Both the position numbers and the translations under genes were made by a program. DNA of 22,599 bases, taken from the NCBI GenBank assembly GCA_023432235.1, contig JAEYUX010000046.1, positions 1-22,599 on the forward strand, written 5' to 3'. The notes under the pieces are model-generated. The model made no database searches, was not told the origin of the DNA, and was given only the letters and a program-made list of their open reading frames with translations. Of this stretch, positions 4,131 through 12,253 are shown piece after piece (position 1 is the stretch's first letter; each line of letters begins with the position of its first letter). The DNA is from Actinomycetes bacterium. GTDB taxonomy: Bacteria; Actinomycetota; Actinomycetes; Actinomycetales; Demequinaceae.

Positions 4131-6983
4131 CTACCGCACCAGGTCGTGGCGTTGCAGACTTTCCTTCTCCTGCTTCTTGAAGAGGTTGAAGCGAGGGAGG
4201 AACTTGTCCCAATCAATGATGTGGGAGTCAATCTCGGGTCCGTCGATGCAGGCGTGCTTGCGGATGATCTTGCCTTCCACCTCAACCGGCACCATGCACG
4301 CACCACACATGCCGGTTGCGTCCACCATGATCGAGTTGAGGCTCGCCGTCGTGTGCACGCCATACGGCTTTGAGAGGTCGGACACGGCCCGCATCATGAA
4401 CGGCGGTCCGATGGTGACGATCTCGGCGATCGGGCGGCCAACTCCAGCCTTGTTGTCCTCGAGCATCTTCTCGAGCGGGCCAGTGACGAAGCCCTCGTAC
4501 CCGAGAGTGCCGTCGTTGGTCGCGTAGACCACGTCAAGCAGGTCGCCGAAGCGGGCCTTCAGCTCGTCAACGCGCTCGCCCTCACCCGTCCAGAACATGA
4601 GGTCCTTGGTGCGGAAGCCCGCGATGAGGGTGACATGGTTGCCGCGCTCAAGGTGCGTGCGTGCGATGGGGTAGACCGGGGGAAGGCCGAGGCCACCCGC
4701 CGTGAACACCACCGTCTTGTCGGGTCCGTGGTCAACCACGTGGCTGGGAAGCCCGAGGGGGCCGGCAACACCAGCCAACCTCTCTCCCACTTCCATGCGG
4801 TTCATGAGGATCGATGAGGTTCCCATCGCCTGCACCACGAGGCAAATCGTGCCAGCCTCCTTGTCCCAGTCAGCCAGGGTAAGCGGAATGAGTTCGCCGC
4901 CTTCCCACGGCAGGACGCGGACAAACTGTCCGGCCTGAGCGGAGTCGGCGATGACGGGCGCACGGACCGTGAACTCGACGATGCCTTCACTCAGGACACG
5001 TTTGCCGATGATCGTGGTCGCCGTGAGGCTGCGCTCGGTGTACGTACGGGCGCTCGCCACCAAGTCGGCAATCTCGCGCGGGTCGGTCAGTTCCTCGCCG
5101 AGGATTTCGCGCGCTGCGCTCTGGCCGTCACCAGCGGCGTTGACGGCTGTAGAGCCACCACGTGCCGCGTCACCACCGGTGTAGACACCGGGGAGAGTGG
5201 TCTCTTGCGATCCCGCGTTCTCGAGAACGAGCGTGCCCCACTTGGAGGTGGCGATACGCGGCTCCGAATCCTTGATGATCGGGTTGGAATCGTTGCCGAG
5301 CGCCATGATGACGAGGTCCGCCTCGATGGTCTCGGACTCACCTGTGCTGATGGGCTTGCGGCGTCCCGATGCGTCGGGCTCGCCCAACTCCATGAGGTCG
5401 ACGATCGCGGCCTTGACGAAGCCGTCCTCGCCCCCCACGAACTCGGTGGGGGAGGCGAGCTGCTTGAGAGCGACGCCTTCCTCGAGTGCGTGGTGAAGCT
5501 CCTCGACACGCGCCGGCATCTCTTCGCGAGAACGGCGGTACACGATGGTGACGTTTCCGCCCAGCCGACGCGACGTGCGCGCCGCATCCATCGCGGTGTT
5601 ACCGCCACCAATGATGAGAATGCGCTTGCCCTTGACCTCGGGCAACGGAGTCTCAAACTCCTCCCGCAGGCCCTGCATGAGGTTGACCCTCGTGAGGAAC
5701 TCGTTCGCGGACATCACGTTGAGGAGGTGCTCGCCGGGCACGTTCATAAAGCGCGGCAGGCCGGCGCCAGTACCGACGAACACCTTCCAGAATCCCGCGT
5801 CACGCAGGTCCTGCAACGTGGCCGTCTTGCCCACGACGAAGTTGAGAACGAACTTGCCGCCAAGCAACCGGATCTTTTCGACGACGTCGTCGATGAGGTT
5901 GTTCGGGAGACGGAACTCGGGGATGCCGTATCGCAGCACGCCGCCGAGCTCATGGAAGGCCTCGAACACGGTGACGGGGTAGCCCTCGGCCGCGAGGAGG
6001 TACGCGTTGATCAGGCCTGCCGGGCCGGAGCCGACGATCGCCACAGGGGGCTTCGTGCCTTGCGTCCACGGGTCAACGACGCCAGCGAAACGCTCCTGGT
6101 TCGCGTTCGGGTAACGAAGCTTCTCGCGCTGGGGCAGGAAGAACTCGATCTGACCGATGGACATCGGGGTCTTGAGAAGGCAAGAGCCCTGACACTGCAG
6201 CTCTTGCGGGCACACGCGACCCGTCACGTCGGGCAGCGGGTTCATGCTCTGGATCAGCTCAAGAGCCCCACGGAAGTCGCCCCTGCCGATGTAGTCGAGC
6301 ATCTCCGGGATGTGGATGCGCACCGGGCAGCCGCCCACCCGCTCGTCCACCTTTCCGGTGTGGCTACCGACCTCGCAAGGACGCTCTTCACACTGCTTGT
6401 CACGCAACACCTCAAGCCACACGAGCAAGTCCACTTCGCGCGGCGTGTAGCCAAGCGCGGTGTAACCGAGGTAGCCCTGGTTGACGAGCTCAAAGTCCTC
6501 AGCCCGGTCTTCCGGCTCGCGCACATACGGCGGAATCGCCACGTGCGCGGGCCAGATCGCGGAGAAGCCCTTGAGCATCGGGTAGCGGTCCGAGAGAACT
6601 CGGTCCACCCCGCGAATGAAGGCCCGCTTCTTGCCCACCGGCAGGTTCCAGATGAACCGCATCATCAGCGTCGAGGCGTCATTGTCCTGCTCGAGGATGC
6701 TCCACAGCTGCCGCATGAAGTCATCGGACAACTCCGGCTGCTGGAACTCCCACGCAGCGGCCGCAATGCCTTCCTCGATGAACATGTCACGGAACGCGGT
6801 CGGGTCCTGCACCAGGCGGCGCTTGAGCAGTTCGAGTTGTGCCTTGAACGTCTCCACACCGGCGGATGCTTCGAGGCCTTCGACCTCGCTGAGCGTCGTC
6901 TCAAGGGCTTGTTGCGCCTCAAGATAGCGGCGTACCTCGTCGCTGCTGGGTGCGCTCACCGGCGTCTCATCGACGGTGCTCAT
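4131..6983 (-). CDS. Fused Nfn-type oxidoreductase: GltD/NfnB-like part joined to NfnA-like ferredoxin-NAD(P) reductase part
   Basis: The protein has 950 residues. Residues 1-185 form a helix-rich N-terminal domain that I do not recognise. Residues ~190-310 are the Fer4_20 [4Fe-4S] domain of GltD/DPYD-like proteins (C198, C203, C219, C258, C264, C268; GRVCPQELQCQGSC). Residues 311-640 are the flavoprotein core, with an FAD motif VAIVGSGPAGL (314-324), an NAD(P) motif IIGGGNTAMDAAR (457-469) and the closing TGGDAARGGSTAVNAAGDG. Residues ~650-950 are an FNR/PyrK-type FAD and NAD domain (QFVRV..IPLTLAD; FTAGGLGLPPVYPIA) ending in D888-x4-C893-x2-C896-x15-C912, the Asp/Cys [2Fe-2S] pattern of NfnA/SudB. 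Free-standing NfnB and NfnA together catalyse reversible flavin-based bifurcation between NADPH, NAD+ and ferredoxin. ATG 6983 overlaps the upstream stop as ATGA, implying translational coupling to the PFOR. Bifurcation itself is inferred; a simple ferredoxin:NADP reductase or sulfide dehydrogenase-like role is possible. Confidence 0.88.
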   Translation of the reverse strand: MSTVDETPVSAPSSDEVRRYLEAQQALETTLSEVEGLEASAGVETFKAQLELLKRRLVQDPTAFRDMFIEEGIAAAAWEFQQPELSDDFMRQLWSILEQDNDASTLMMRFIWNLPVGKKRAFIRGVDRVLSDRYPMLKGFSAIWPAHVAIPPYVREPEDRAEDFELVNQGYLGYTALGYTPREVDLLVWLEVLRDKQCEERPCEVGSHTGKVDERVGGCPVRIHIPEMLDYIGRGDFRGALELIQSMNPLPDVTGRVCPQELQCQGSCLLKTPMSIGQIEFFLPQREKLRYPNANQERFAGVVDPWTQGTKPPVAIVGSGPAGLINAYLLAAEGYPVTVFEAFHELGGVLRYGIPEFRLPNNLIDDVVEKIRLLGGKFVLNFVVGKTATLQDLRDAGFWKVFVGTGAGLPRFMNVPGEHLLNVMSANEFLTRVNLMQGLREEFETPLPEVKGKRILIIGGGNTAMDAARTSRRLGGNVTIVYRRSREEMPARVEELHHALEEGVALKQLASPTEFVGGEDGFVKAAIVDLMELGEPDASGRRKPISTGESETIEADLVIMALGNDSNPIIKDSEPRIATSKWGTLVLENAGSQETTLPGVYTGGDAARGGSTAVNAAGDGQSAAREILGEELTDPREIADLVASARTYTERSLTATTIIGKRVLSEGIVEFTVRAPVIADSAQAGQFVRVLPWEGGELIPLTLADWDKEAGTICLVVQAMGTSSILMNRMEVGERLAGVAGPLGLPSHVVDHGPDKTVVFTAGGLGLPPVYPIARTHLERGNHVTLIAGFRTKDLMFWTGEGERVDELKARFGDLLDVVYATNDGTLGYEGFVTGPLEKMLEDNKAGVGRPIAEIVTIGPPFMMRAVSDLSKPYGVHTTASLNSIMVDATGMCGACMVPVEVEGKIIRKHACIDGPEIDSHIIDWDKFLPRFNLFKKQEKESLQRHDLVR

Positions 6984-9900
6984 TTGATGATCTCCGCATC
7001 GCACGAGGCCTTGACCCGGTCGATCCGCTTGAGGATCTCCGGCGTGATCTGCACCTTCTCGGCAGCTCCTGGGACCATTCCGGCCACAACCCGCGCCTCG
7101 CCGTCGATGATGACGGTCTTCTTTTCGAAGAACTGCGGCAATTCGTTGTAACACGTGGCGCAGTCGTTGCACTTCGCTTCGTCCGCCGGGTCCAGGTAGA
7201 CCGGGCCGGCTGATCCTGCGGCAACATCAGCACATGACGCCGACGCTGCAGCGGGGGCCGACGCCGACGTGGGGGTCAGCGCGAGGGCCGGCCGCTTGGC
7301 CGTAGGGGCTTTGCTTGACGTGGCCAGTGCGGACATTGCGCGAGCGATCTCGTCGATCGAGGTCTCGCGCAGTTGGAGAACCTCTTCGTACCGCGCCGTG
7401 AGGTCGTCGATCTCCGCACGGTGCGCCGCGCTCAGGCGGTCCTCTGTCTGGCCGGCGAGGTATTGGAGCGTCTGCCAGAAGCGCTGACGTTCCTCCACAA
7501 GGTCGACAATCGCCGAGGAGCACTCCACCTTGATGAGGCGCTTGTCCGCATCCGTCGCGTAGACGAATGCCACGCGACCAGCGCGCTCAGCGGCGGGAAG
7601 CTCGACGTACTCCGCAATGGGGAGAGCGGTCGCCTCCTTCTCGGCAGAGAGCTTGCGGAACTGCTTCTTGAAGCGCACCTCGCCCAGCGCAAACTCGGCC
7701 GGAGTGAGAGGCGTCGTCATCAGTTCGAGCTGTCCGGCGTCGTTGATGAATTCAAGAGTGGACGTCGCCCACTTCTTGTCGACCTCAGGGTTGCCGTCCA
7801 CGCTGAAGCGCTCGCGAAGTGTGGTGCCGCCGCGGGGGTCGTGCACGAACAACGGGCTCATGCGGCTTTCAACGGCGAGACGCGACCGTGCATTGGACAG
7901 GTCCTCGGCAATGCCGTTCTCAGTTCCACACGGGGTGTAGATGTCGAGTACGGATGCGCCCTCCTGGTACGCGAGGGCCTTCATCGCCGTGGTGAGGAAG
8001 TGGCCTTGCATCGCCGTTGACGTCGCGCTCGCGAACACTCCGGGGTGGAAGGAGGCGAGGAGAACGAGGTCCTTGCGGCCTTCCTGCTTGCCGTCGTGCG
8101 CCTTGCCAAAGCGGGCGAGGTCGGCATCCTGGCCGATGTAGCTGGCCGTCGACGCCTGCCCACCCGTGTTCGAGTAGGCACCCGTGTTGAGGACGAGCAT
8201 CGTGACGGGAGTTCCCGAAGCGAGCACTCGCGACATTGCACCGAAGCCAATGTCGTAGCTCGCGCCGTCGCCTCCGATTGTCAGCACGTTCGGCATGAGG
8301 CGAAGTTCATCGGCCGTGAGGTCGCGCCACGTGAGGGTGCTGAGTCGCTTGTCGTGCTCGGCGGGCTCATACGCGTCCTCGAGTTCGAGGCGTGCCTTGC
8401 GCATCGCCTTCACTTCGACGATCTGCTGTGCCGAAAGACCTTCGTAAATGCCTGCTGCAAGCGGCTGGGCGTCCTGGAAGAGGCTATTGACCCACGGGTC
8501 GAGGTACGGCGTGAACGGCATCGTCGATGCGTAAACCGACGAGCAACCGGTCGCGTTTGCCACCACCGTGGGCGAGGGTCCGCCACCGGTGGGGCCGGAC
8601 TCAGCGAGGTAGAGCGCGCGGTCGAGGTCCGCAAGGACGCCGTCGATGCGGGCCACACGGTCCGCTTGCGTCGCGTCGAGCGAGTCTCGCTTGGCCGTCA
8701 AGGTGGTGATGAGGCCTTCGAGCTCTGCGACGTGCGAGCGGCGACGCTCCTCGCCAACCGCGCGGCTCATCGAGGTGACGAGGCGAATCGCGGTGACCTC
8801 ACCACAACCGCGGCAGGCGCCGTGGCCACCGGTGGTGGCGTAGTACGCGGTGCGGTCAAGCAGCATGCGCTTGATGTCCCCGTCAATGTCGGTCGAGCCC
8901 TCGAAGAAGCGCTTGGGCGTTGCCTCCAACGTCGTCATCGTCTCGAAGCGCTGCTCAAGCTCGGCGAGCACATCGGCATCCTGGTCGACGGCCGTGAGGG
9001 CGCAAGCGCCACACACATCGACACACTGCAAGCATCCCGTGCACTTCCACGGGTCGACAACGGCGGAGAACAAGCCTCCAGATCCGGGCTGTTCCTTCTC
9101 CATCGAGTCAAAGAACGGCCTGGTCCGTGCCACCGGGAAGGTGGCAAGGTGAGCGACCATCGAGTCGAAAGCCGCCCGCATCGTCACGTCAGCGTCGGCG
9201 TCAACCGCACCTGCTGCGTCGGCCACGATGTCCGCGAAGGCGCGGGGCGTCTTGTCCTGGCGGTAGGTCTCCCGCACTGCTTCCGCGAGCGGGTAGACCT
9301 TGGAGCGGAGGGCGTCACGCTGCGCCTCGGTTGCGTCGACGGCGGCGATGCCAGCGAGCAAGAGGTCGTGGATCTCGTGGACCGTGTTAGGGATGGCGAC
9401 GTCTGGGCAGACCATCGCACAGTCGAGGCAGCCCGTGCAGGCGGCCGGGTCGAAGATCGGTGCGGTGCGGCGGAACAGACCCTTGTCCTTCGTTGCACCG
9501 GTGCCAATCGGCATGAACATGCCGACGCCGGGCAGGACGGGGGTTTCGCCGATCGTGCCCTCGCGGAACGGCCGAGCAATGAGGTCCTCGTAGTACCCGG
9601 GGTCAAAGAGGTTGGTGGCACGCGGCTCTGCGGCCGTGGGGCACATCGAGGCCGACAGCTGCGACATGTGCGCTGTGGGTGCCGACTTCTCCTTGTCGAT
9701 GTCGACGAACGCAGGAGCGTTGTAGTCGACGGGGATCGTCGCCTCAATGCCATCGCGAATGACCGCCATGTTGCCTTCGACAATGGCTTCGCCCTTGCCG
9801 CCGAACTTCTTGACGATCTGCGCGCGCACCTTCTCGAGGATGACGTCGCGTGACGCTCCGGATGCAACACGGTCCACGTGGCCAGCGACCGCACCGATGA

Positions 9901-11986
9901 AGGCGATGCCCATCATGCGGGTCTCAAGCTCCGGCGTGGGGGCGTGCTTGCGGGCAACGGTGAATGCGTCGACAACGAGGAAGCGGATCTTCTTGTCGCG
10001 GATCATGCGCCGCGCGTACGAAGGCAATGCCCGCCAGACGTCCTCGGGTGCGAGGTCCGACTGGAGGATGAACGTACCTCCGTCAACAAGGCCCTTGAGC
10101 GGGTTCGTGTGAACGAATGCCTGGTGGTCGGGGGAGATGACGACCTCGACGTCCTCAAGTTCCGCGTTGGTGAAGAGCACAGGCTCGGGGCTCAAGGTGA
10201 TGTAGTAATTCGTGGCCGCACCGCTCTTTTCGGAGCCGTACTTTGGTGCGGACTTCGAGTGCATGCCGAGGACACCGGCGAGGATGTCGGTGAGCAATTT
10301 GCCGGTGGCCACCGTGCCGTAGCCACCCACGGAGTGGAAGCGGATGCGCATCGCCGATTCGGGAAGGAGGCCTGCGGGGTTGGGCTCGGTGTCGAGCGCC
10401 ATCGCCTCGGTCTCCGGGTATGCGGCGCGCAGCCTGTCCTCGAGCGCTGCAAGCGACGGCACGGAGTCGGTGCCAAAGAACTGTGAGCCGAGGTAGATGA
10501 GCGGAGCCTTCTTGCCCTCAGCCATGTGCTTGAACGCAGCAATGATGTGGCGCGGCTGCACATCGTGACCACCGAGTCCAAAGATTGCTGTGGTCAGCGT
10601 GGGCGTGGTGGTGAGAGCGGGGATGCCCTCGTACTGAGCGGCGTCGGCATTGGCGCGCGCCTTGAACAGCGCGCCGGTGACGAAACGGGTAAGGGCGGTC
10701 TCGTCTGAGCGCTCGAGCACGGTCACGGCCTTGGCGTTGCCAAGGGCCGCCACGAGCTCGGCCTCAGGGAACGGCTGCAGTGCCTTGATGGAGACAACGC
10801 CCACCTTGAGGCCCTGCGCCCTCAGGTACGGGAGCACCGCGCGAACGTCGTCGGTGATGGAGCCGAGGCCCACCATGATGTAGTCCGCGTCCTCACAGTC
10901 GTACGCCATGACGGGCGAGTACTCGCGACCAGTGAGCTCGGCGTACTCGGTCATCGCCTGGCGCATGAGTGCCGGAACGGCGCTGACAAAGTGGGTGCGG
11001 TGGTCAACTGCGCCGGCCTGGAAGTCGGGCTGGTTCTGCACCGTGCCGGTGACACCGGGGTTGTGGGGGTCGACAAGGGCAGGCACCAACTGACGAGTGC
11101 CCTTCTGCCAGGCGTTGACCCACTGGCGGCACCATTGCGCGTGCAGTTGCGCGGGTACCCAGGCAAGCGTCTGCTCGATGAGGGAACCCTCGTTGTCAGC
11201 CTCAACAGCGTCGGCGTTGGCCTCAAGGTGAGCGCGCAGTGCGGTCGCTGCTTGCTCGCTGAACGCCGCAGACTGACGCGTGATGTACTCGCCGAGTTGG
11301 AAGACGCGGCCCTTTGCGCCGTAGAGCATGTCCTGTGCCACCGTGGGGCATGGGATGCGGCTGGCCGGATCGCCCAGGTATTCGCGGAGCAGGTTTGCCT
11401 CGGGTAGCACGGCCTCGCTCATCACGTGGCTTGTGGCGAAACCGTCCATCGCGTTGGCAACAGGAATGAGCGACAGCGCCGACGTGCGGTACGCGATCGC
11501 GGCAAGGTCGGCCGCTTCTTGGGGGTTCGAGCCAAACAGAATCGTGTAACCAGCGGGAAGCAGTGCGTAGACGTCGTCGTGACCCGCCATCACGTTGAGC
11601 GAGTGCTTGGAGACGACGCGGGCGGCGACCTGCAGTACAAAGCCACCGATCTTCTTGCCCACGGTGACGTAGTGGGATTCCATCGCGTACAAGATGCCTT
11701 GGCTCGAGGACGCGTTGGAGACGTAGGAGCCGCCGGTCAACGAGGCGCCGAGCGCACCGCTCTGGGCGGAGTGCTCGCCCTCGGTCTCAACGAAGAAGGG
11801 ATGCTTGCCCCACACATTGAGGCCACCTTCTGCGCGATACGCCTCAAAGATCTCAGCGATCTCGGTGGACGGGGTGATGGGATAACCGATCACACCCCCG
11901 CACACTTGGCTCATGACGTGGGCGACTGCTCCGTTGCCGTTGATAACGGTCGGAATGCCGGGGTAGGTGGGCTTGTGAGCACTCAT
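6980..11986 (-). CDS. nifJ: Giant pyruvate:ferredoxin oxidoreductase (NifJ-like 2-oxoacid oxidoreductase) with C-terminal ferredoxin-like domain
   Basis: PFOR oxidatively decarboxylates pyruvate with CoA and passes electrons to ferredoxin. At 1668 residues this is well above the usual ~1170-1230. Domains in order: alpha (1-~290, GYPITPST at 34-41; T38, E71 and R123 align by eye with T31, E64 and R114 of the Desulfovibrio africanus enzyme); domain II; gamma (from ~546, RFHSVGGYGT); two distal clusters C850/853/856/860 and C982/985/988/992 (plus C995); TPP-binding beta with GDG 1239-1241 and N1267; proximal-cluster cysteines C1058, C1061, C1148, C1353. A Glu-rich helix (~1500-1556), an Ala/Ser/Pro linker (1557-1594) and a final one-cluster-like domain (C1606, C1609, C1612, C1662) follow. 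Extra lengths lie between the distal cluster sites and in a coiled-coil-like insertion at ~1079-1138. Pyruvate is the likely substrate (DGFATSH), but other 2-oxoacids are possible. Its stop overlaps the Nfn-fusion start. I see no confident promoter upstream. Confidence 0.92.
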   Translation of the reverse strand: MSAHKPTYPGIPTVINGNGAVAHVMSQVCGGVIGYPITPSTEIAEIFEAYRAEGGLNVWGKHPFFVETEGEHSAQSGALGASLTGGSYVSNASSSQGILYAMESHYVTVGKKIGGFVLQVAARVVSKHSLNVMAGHDDVYALLPAGYTILFGSNPQEAADLAAIAYRTSALSLIPVANAMDGFATSHVMSEAVLPEANLLREYLGDPASRIPCPTVAQDMLYGAKGRVFQLGEYITRQSAAFSEQAATALRAHLEANADAVEADNEGSLIEQTLAWVPAQLHAQWCRQWVNAWQKGTRQLVPALVDPHNPGVTGTVQNQPDFQAGAVDHRTHFVSAVPALMRQAMTEYAELTGREYSPVMAYDCEDADYIMVGLGSITDDVRAVLPYLRAQGLKVGVVSIKALQPFPEAELVAALGNAKAVTVLERSDETALTRFVTGALFKARANADAAQYEGIPALTTTPTLTTAIFGLGGHDVQPRHIIAAFKHMAEGKKAPLIYLGSQFFGTDSVPSLAALEDRLRAAYPETEAMALDTEPNPAGLLPESAMRIRFHSVGGYGTVATGKLLTDILAGVLGMHSKSAPKYGSEKSGAATNYYITLSPEPVLFTNAELEDVEVVISPDHQAFVHTNPLKGLVDGGTFILQSDLAPEDVWRALPSYARRMIRDKKIRFLVVDAFTVARKHAPTPELETRMMGIAFIGAVAGHVDRVASGASRDVILEKVRAQIVKKFGGKGEAIVEGNMAVIRDGIEATIPVDYNAPAFVDIDKEKSAPTAHMSQLSASMCPTAAEPRATNLFDPGYYEDLIARPFREGTIGETPVLPGVGMFMPIGTGATKDKGLFRRTAPIFDPAACTGCLDCAMVCPDVAIPNTVHEIHDLLLAGIAAVDATEAQRDALRSKVYPLAEAVRETYRQDKTPRAFADIVADAAGAVDADADVTMRAAFDSMVAHLATFPVARTRPFFDSMEKEQPGSGGLFSAVVDPWKCTGCLQCVDVCGACALTAVDQDADVLAELEQRFETMTTLEATPKRFFEGSTDIDGDIKRMLLDRTAYYATTGGHGACRGCGEVTAIRLVTSMSRAVGEERRRSHVAELEGLITTLTAKRDSLDATQADRVARIDGVLADLDRALYLAESGPTGGGPSPTVVANATGCSSVYASTMPFTPYLDPWVNSLFQDAQPLAAGIYEGLSAQQIVEVKAMRKARLELEDAYEPAEHDKRLSTLTWRDLTADELRLMPNVLTIGGDGASYDIGFGAMSRVLASGTPVTMLVLNTGAYSNTGGQASTASYIGQDADLARFGKAHDGKQEGRKDLVLLASFHPGVFASATSTAMQGHFLTTAMKALAYQEGASVLDIYTPCGTENGIAEDLSNARSRLAVESRMSPLFVHDPRGGTTLRERFSVDGNPEVDKKWATSTLEFINDAGQLELMTTPLTPAEFALGEVRFKKQFRKLSAEKEATALPIAEYVELPAAERAGRVAFVYATDADKRLIKVECSSAIVDLVEERQRFWQTLQYLAGQTEDRLSAAHRAEIDDLTARYEEVLQLRETSIDEIARAMSALATSSKAPTAKRPALALTPTSASAPAAASASCADVAAGSAGPVYLDPADEAKCNDCATCYNELPQFFEKKTVIIDGEARVVAGMVPGAAEKVQITPEILKRIDRVKASCDAEIIK

Positions 11987-12187
11987 TGCGACGCCTGTTC
12001 GATCCAGCTAGCACGATGCGAACGATGGCAGACCGCTTCGAGAGCCGGGATCTGGTGTTGGGTCGCGTCATGTGGCGCCCCGTCACCACGATCCGTGGGT
12101 GCTTCTTTGCGTTCCACACGTCCGCGTTGAACGCTTTCAGGCTAGGTCTGAACTGTCGAGAAAATTGCGCCGTTGGTCCCACGACTC

Positions 12188-12218
12188 AGGTCCCGTAAGG
12201 CTCCGCCTTAGGTGACCT
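12188..12218. other. 31-nt hairpin between the desaturase and PFOR genes
   Basis: AGGTC (12188-12192) pairs with GACCT (12214-12218), and TAAGGC (12196-12201) pairs with GCCTTA (12205-12210) around a TCC loop, with two mismatches between the two stems. It lies 36 nt past the stop of the minus-strand desaturase gene and about 200 nt before the PFOR start. No U-tract follows on either strand, so it may be a non-canonical terminator, a processing site or an mRNA-end stabiliser. The rest of 11987-12253 shows nothing I can assign. Confidence 0.4.
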
Positions 12219-12253
12219 ATGAGGTGATGAAATACCTGGTAGAACGCCAAGTA

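Noticed and set aside
5205..7151. Long plus-strand open frame of 648 codons opposite the Nfn fusion
   Set aside because: It is a shadow of high-GC codon use: rich in Arg, His, Glu and Val without any domain, and it lies antisense to a gene whose motifs are unambiguous.
8045..9853. Long plus-strand open frame of 602 codons opposite the PFOR
   Set aside because: Same kind of shadow; the minus-strand gene there carries the cluster and TPP motifs.
11853..12182. Minus-strand open frame upstream of the PFOR start, in another frame
   Set aside because: It is Arg/Ser-rich, has no recognisable family and overlaps the PFOR N-terminus out of frame, so it is not supported as a gene.
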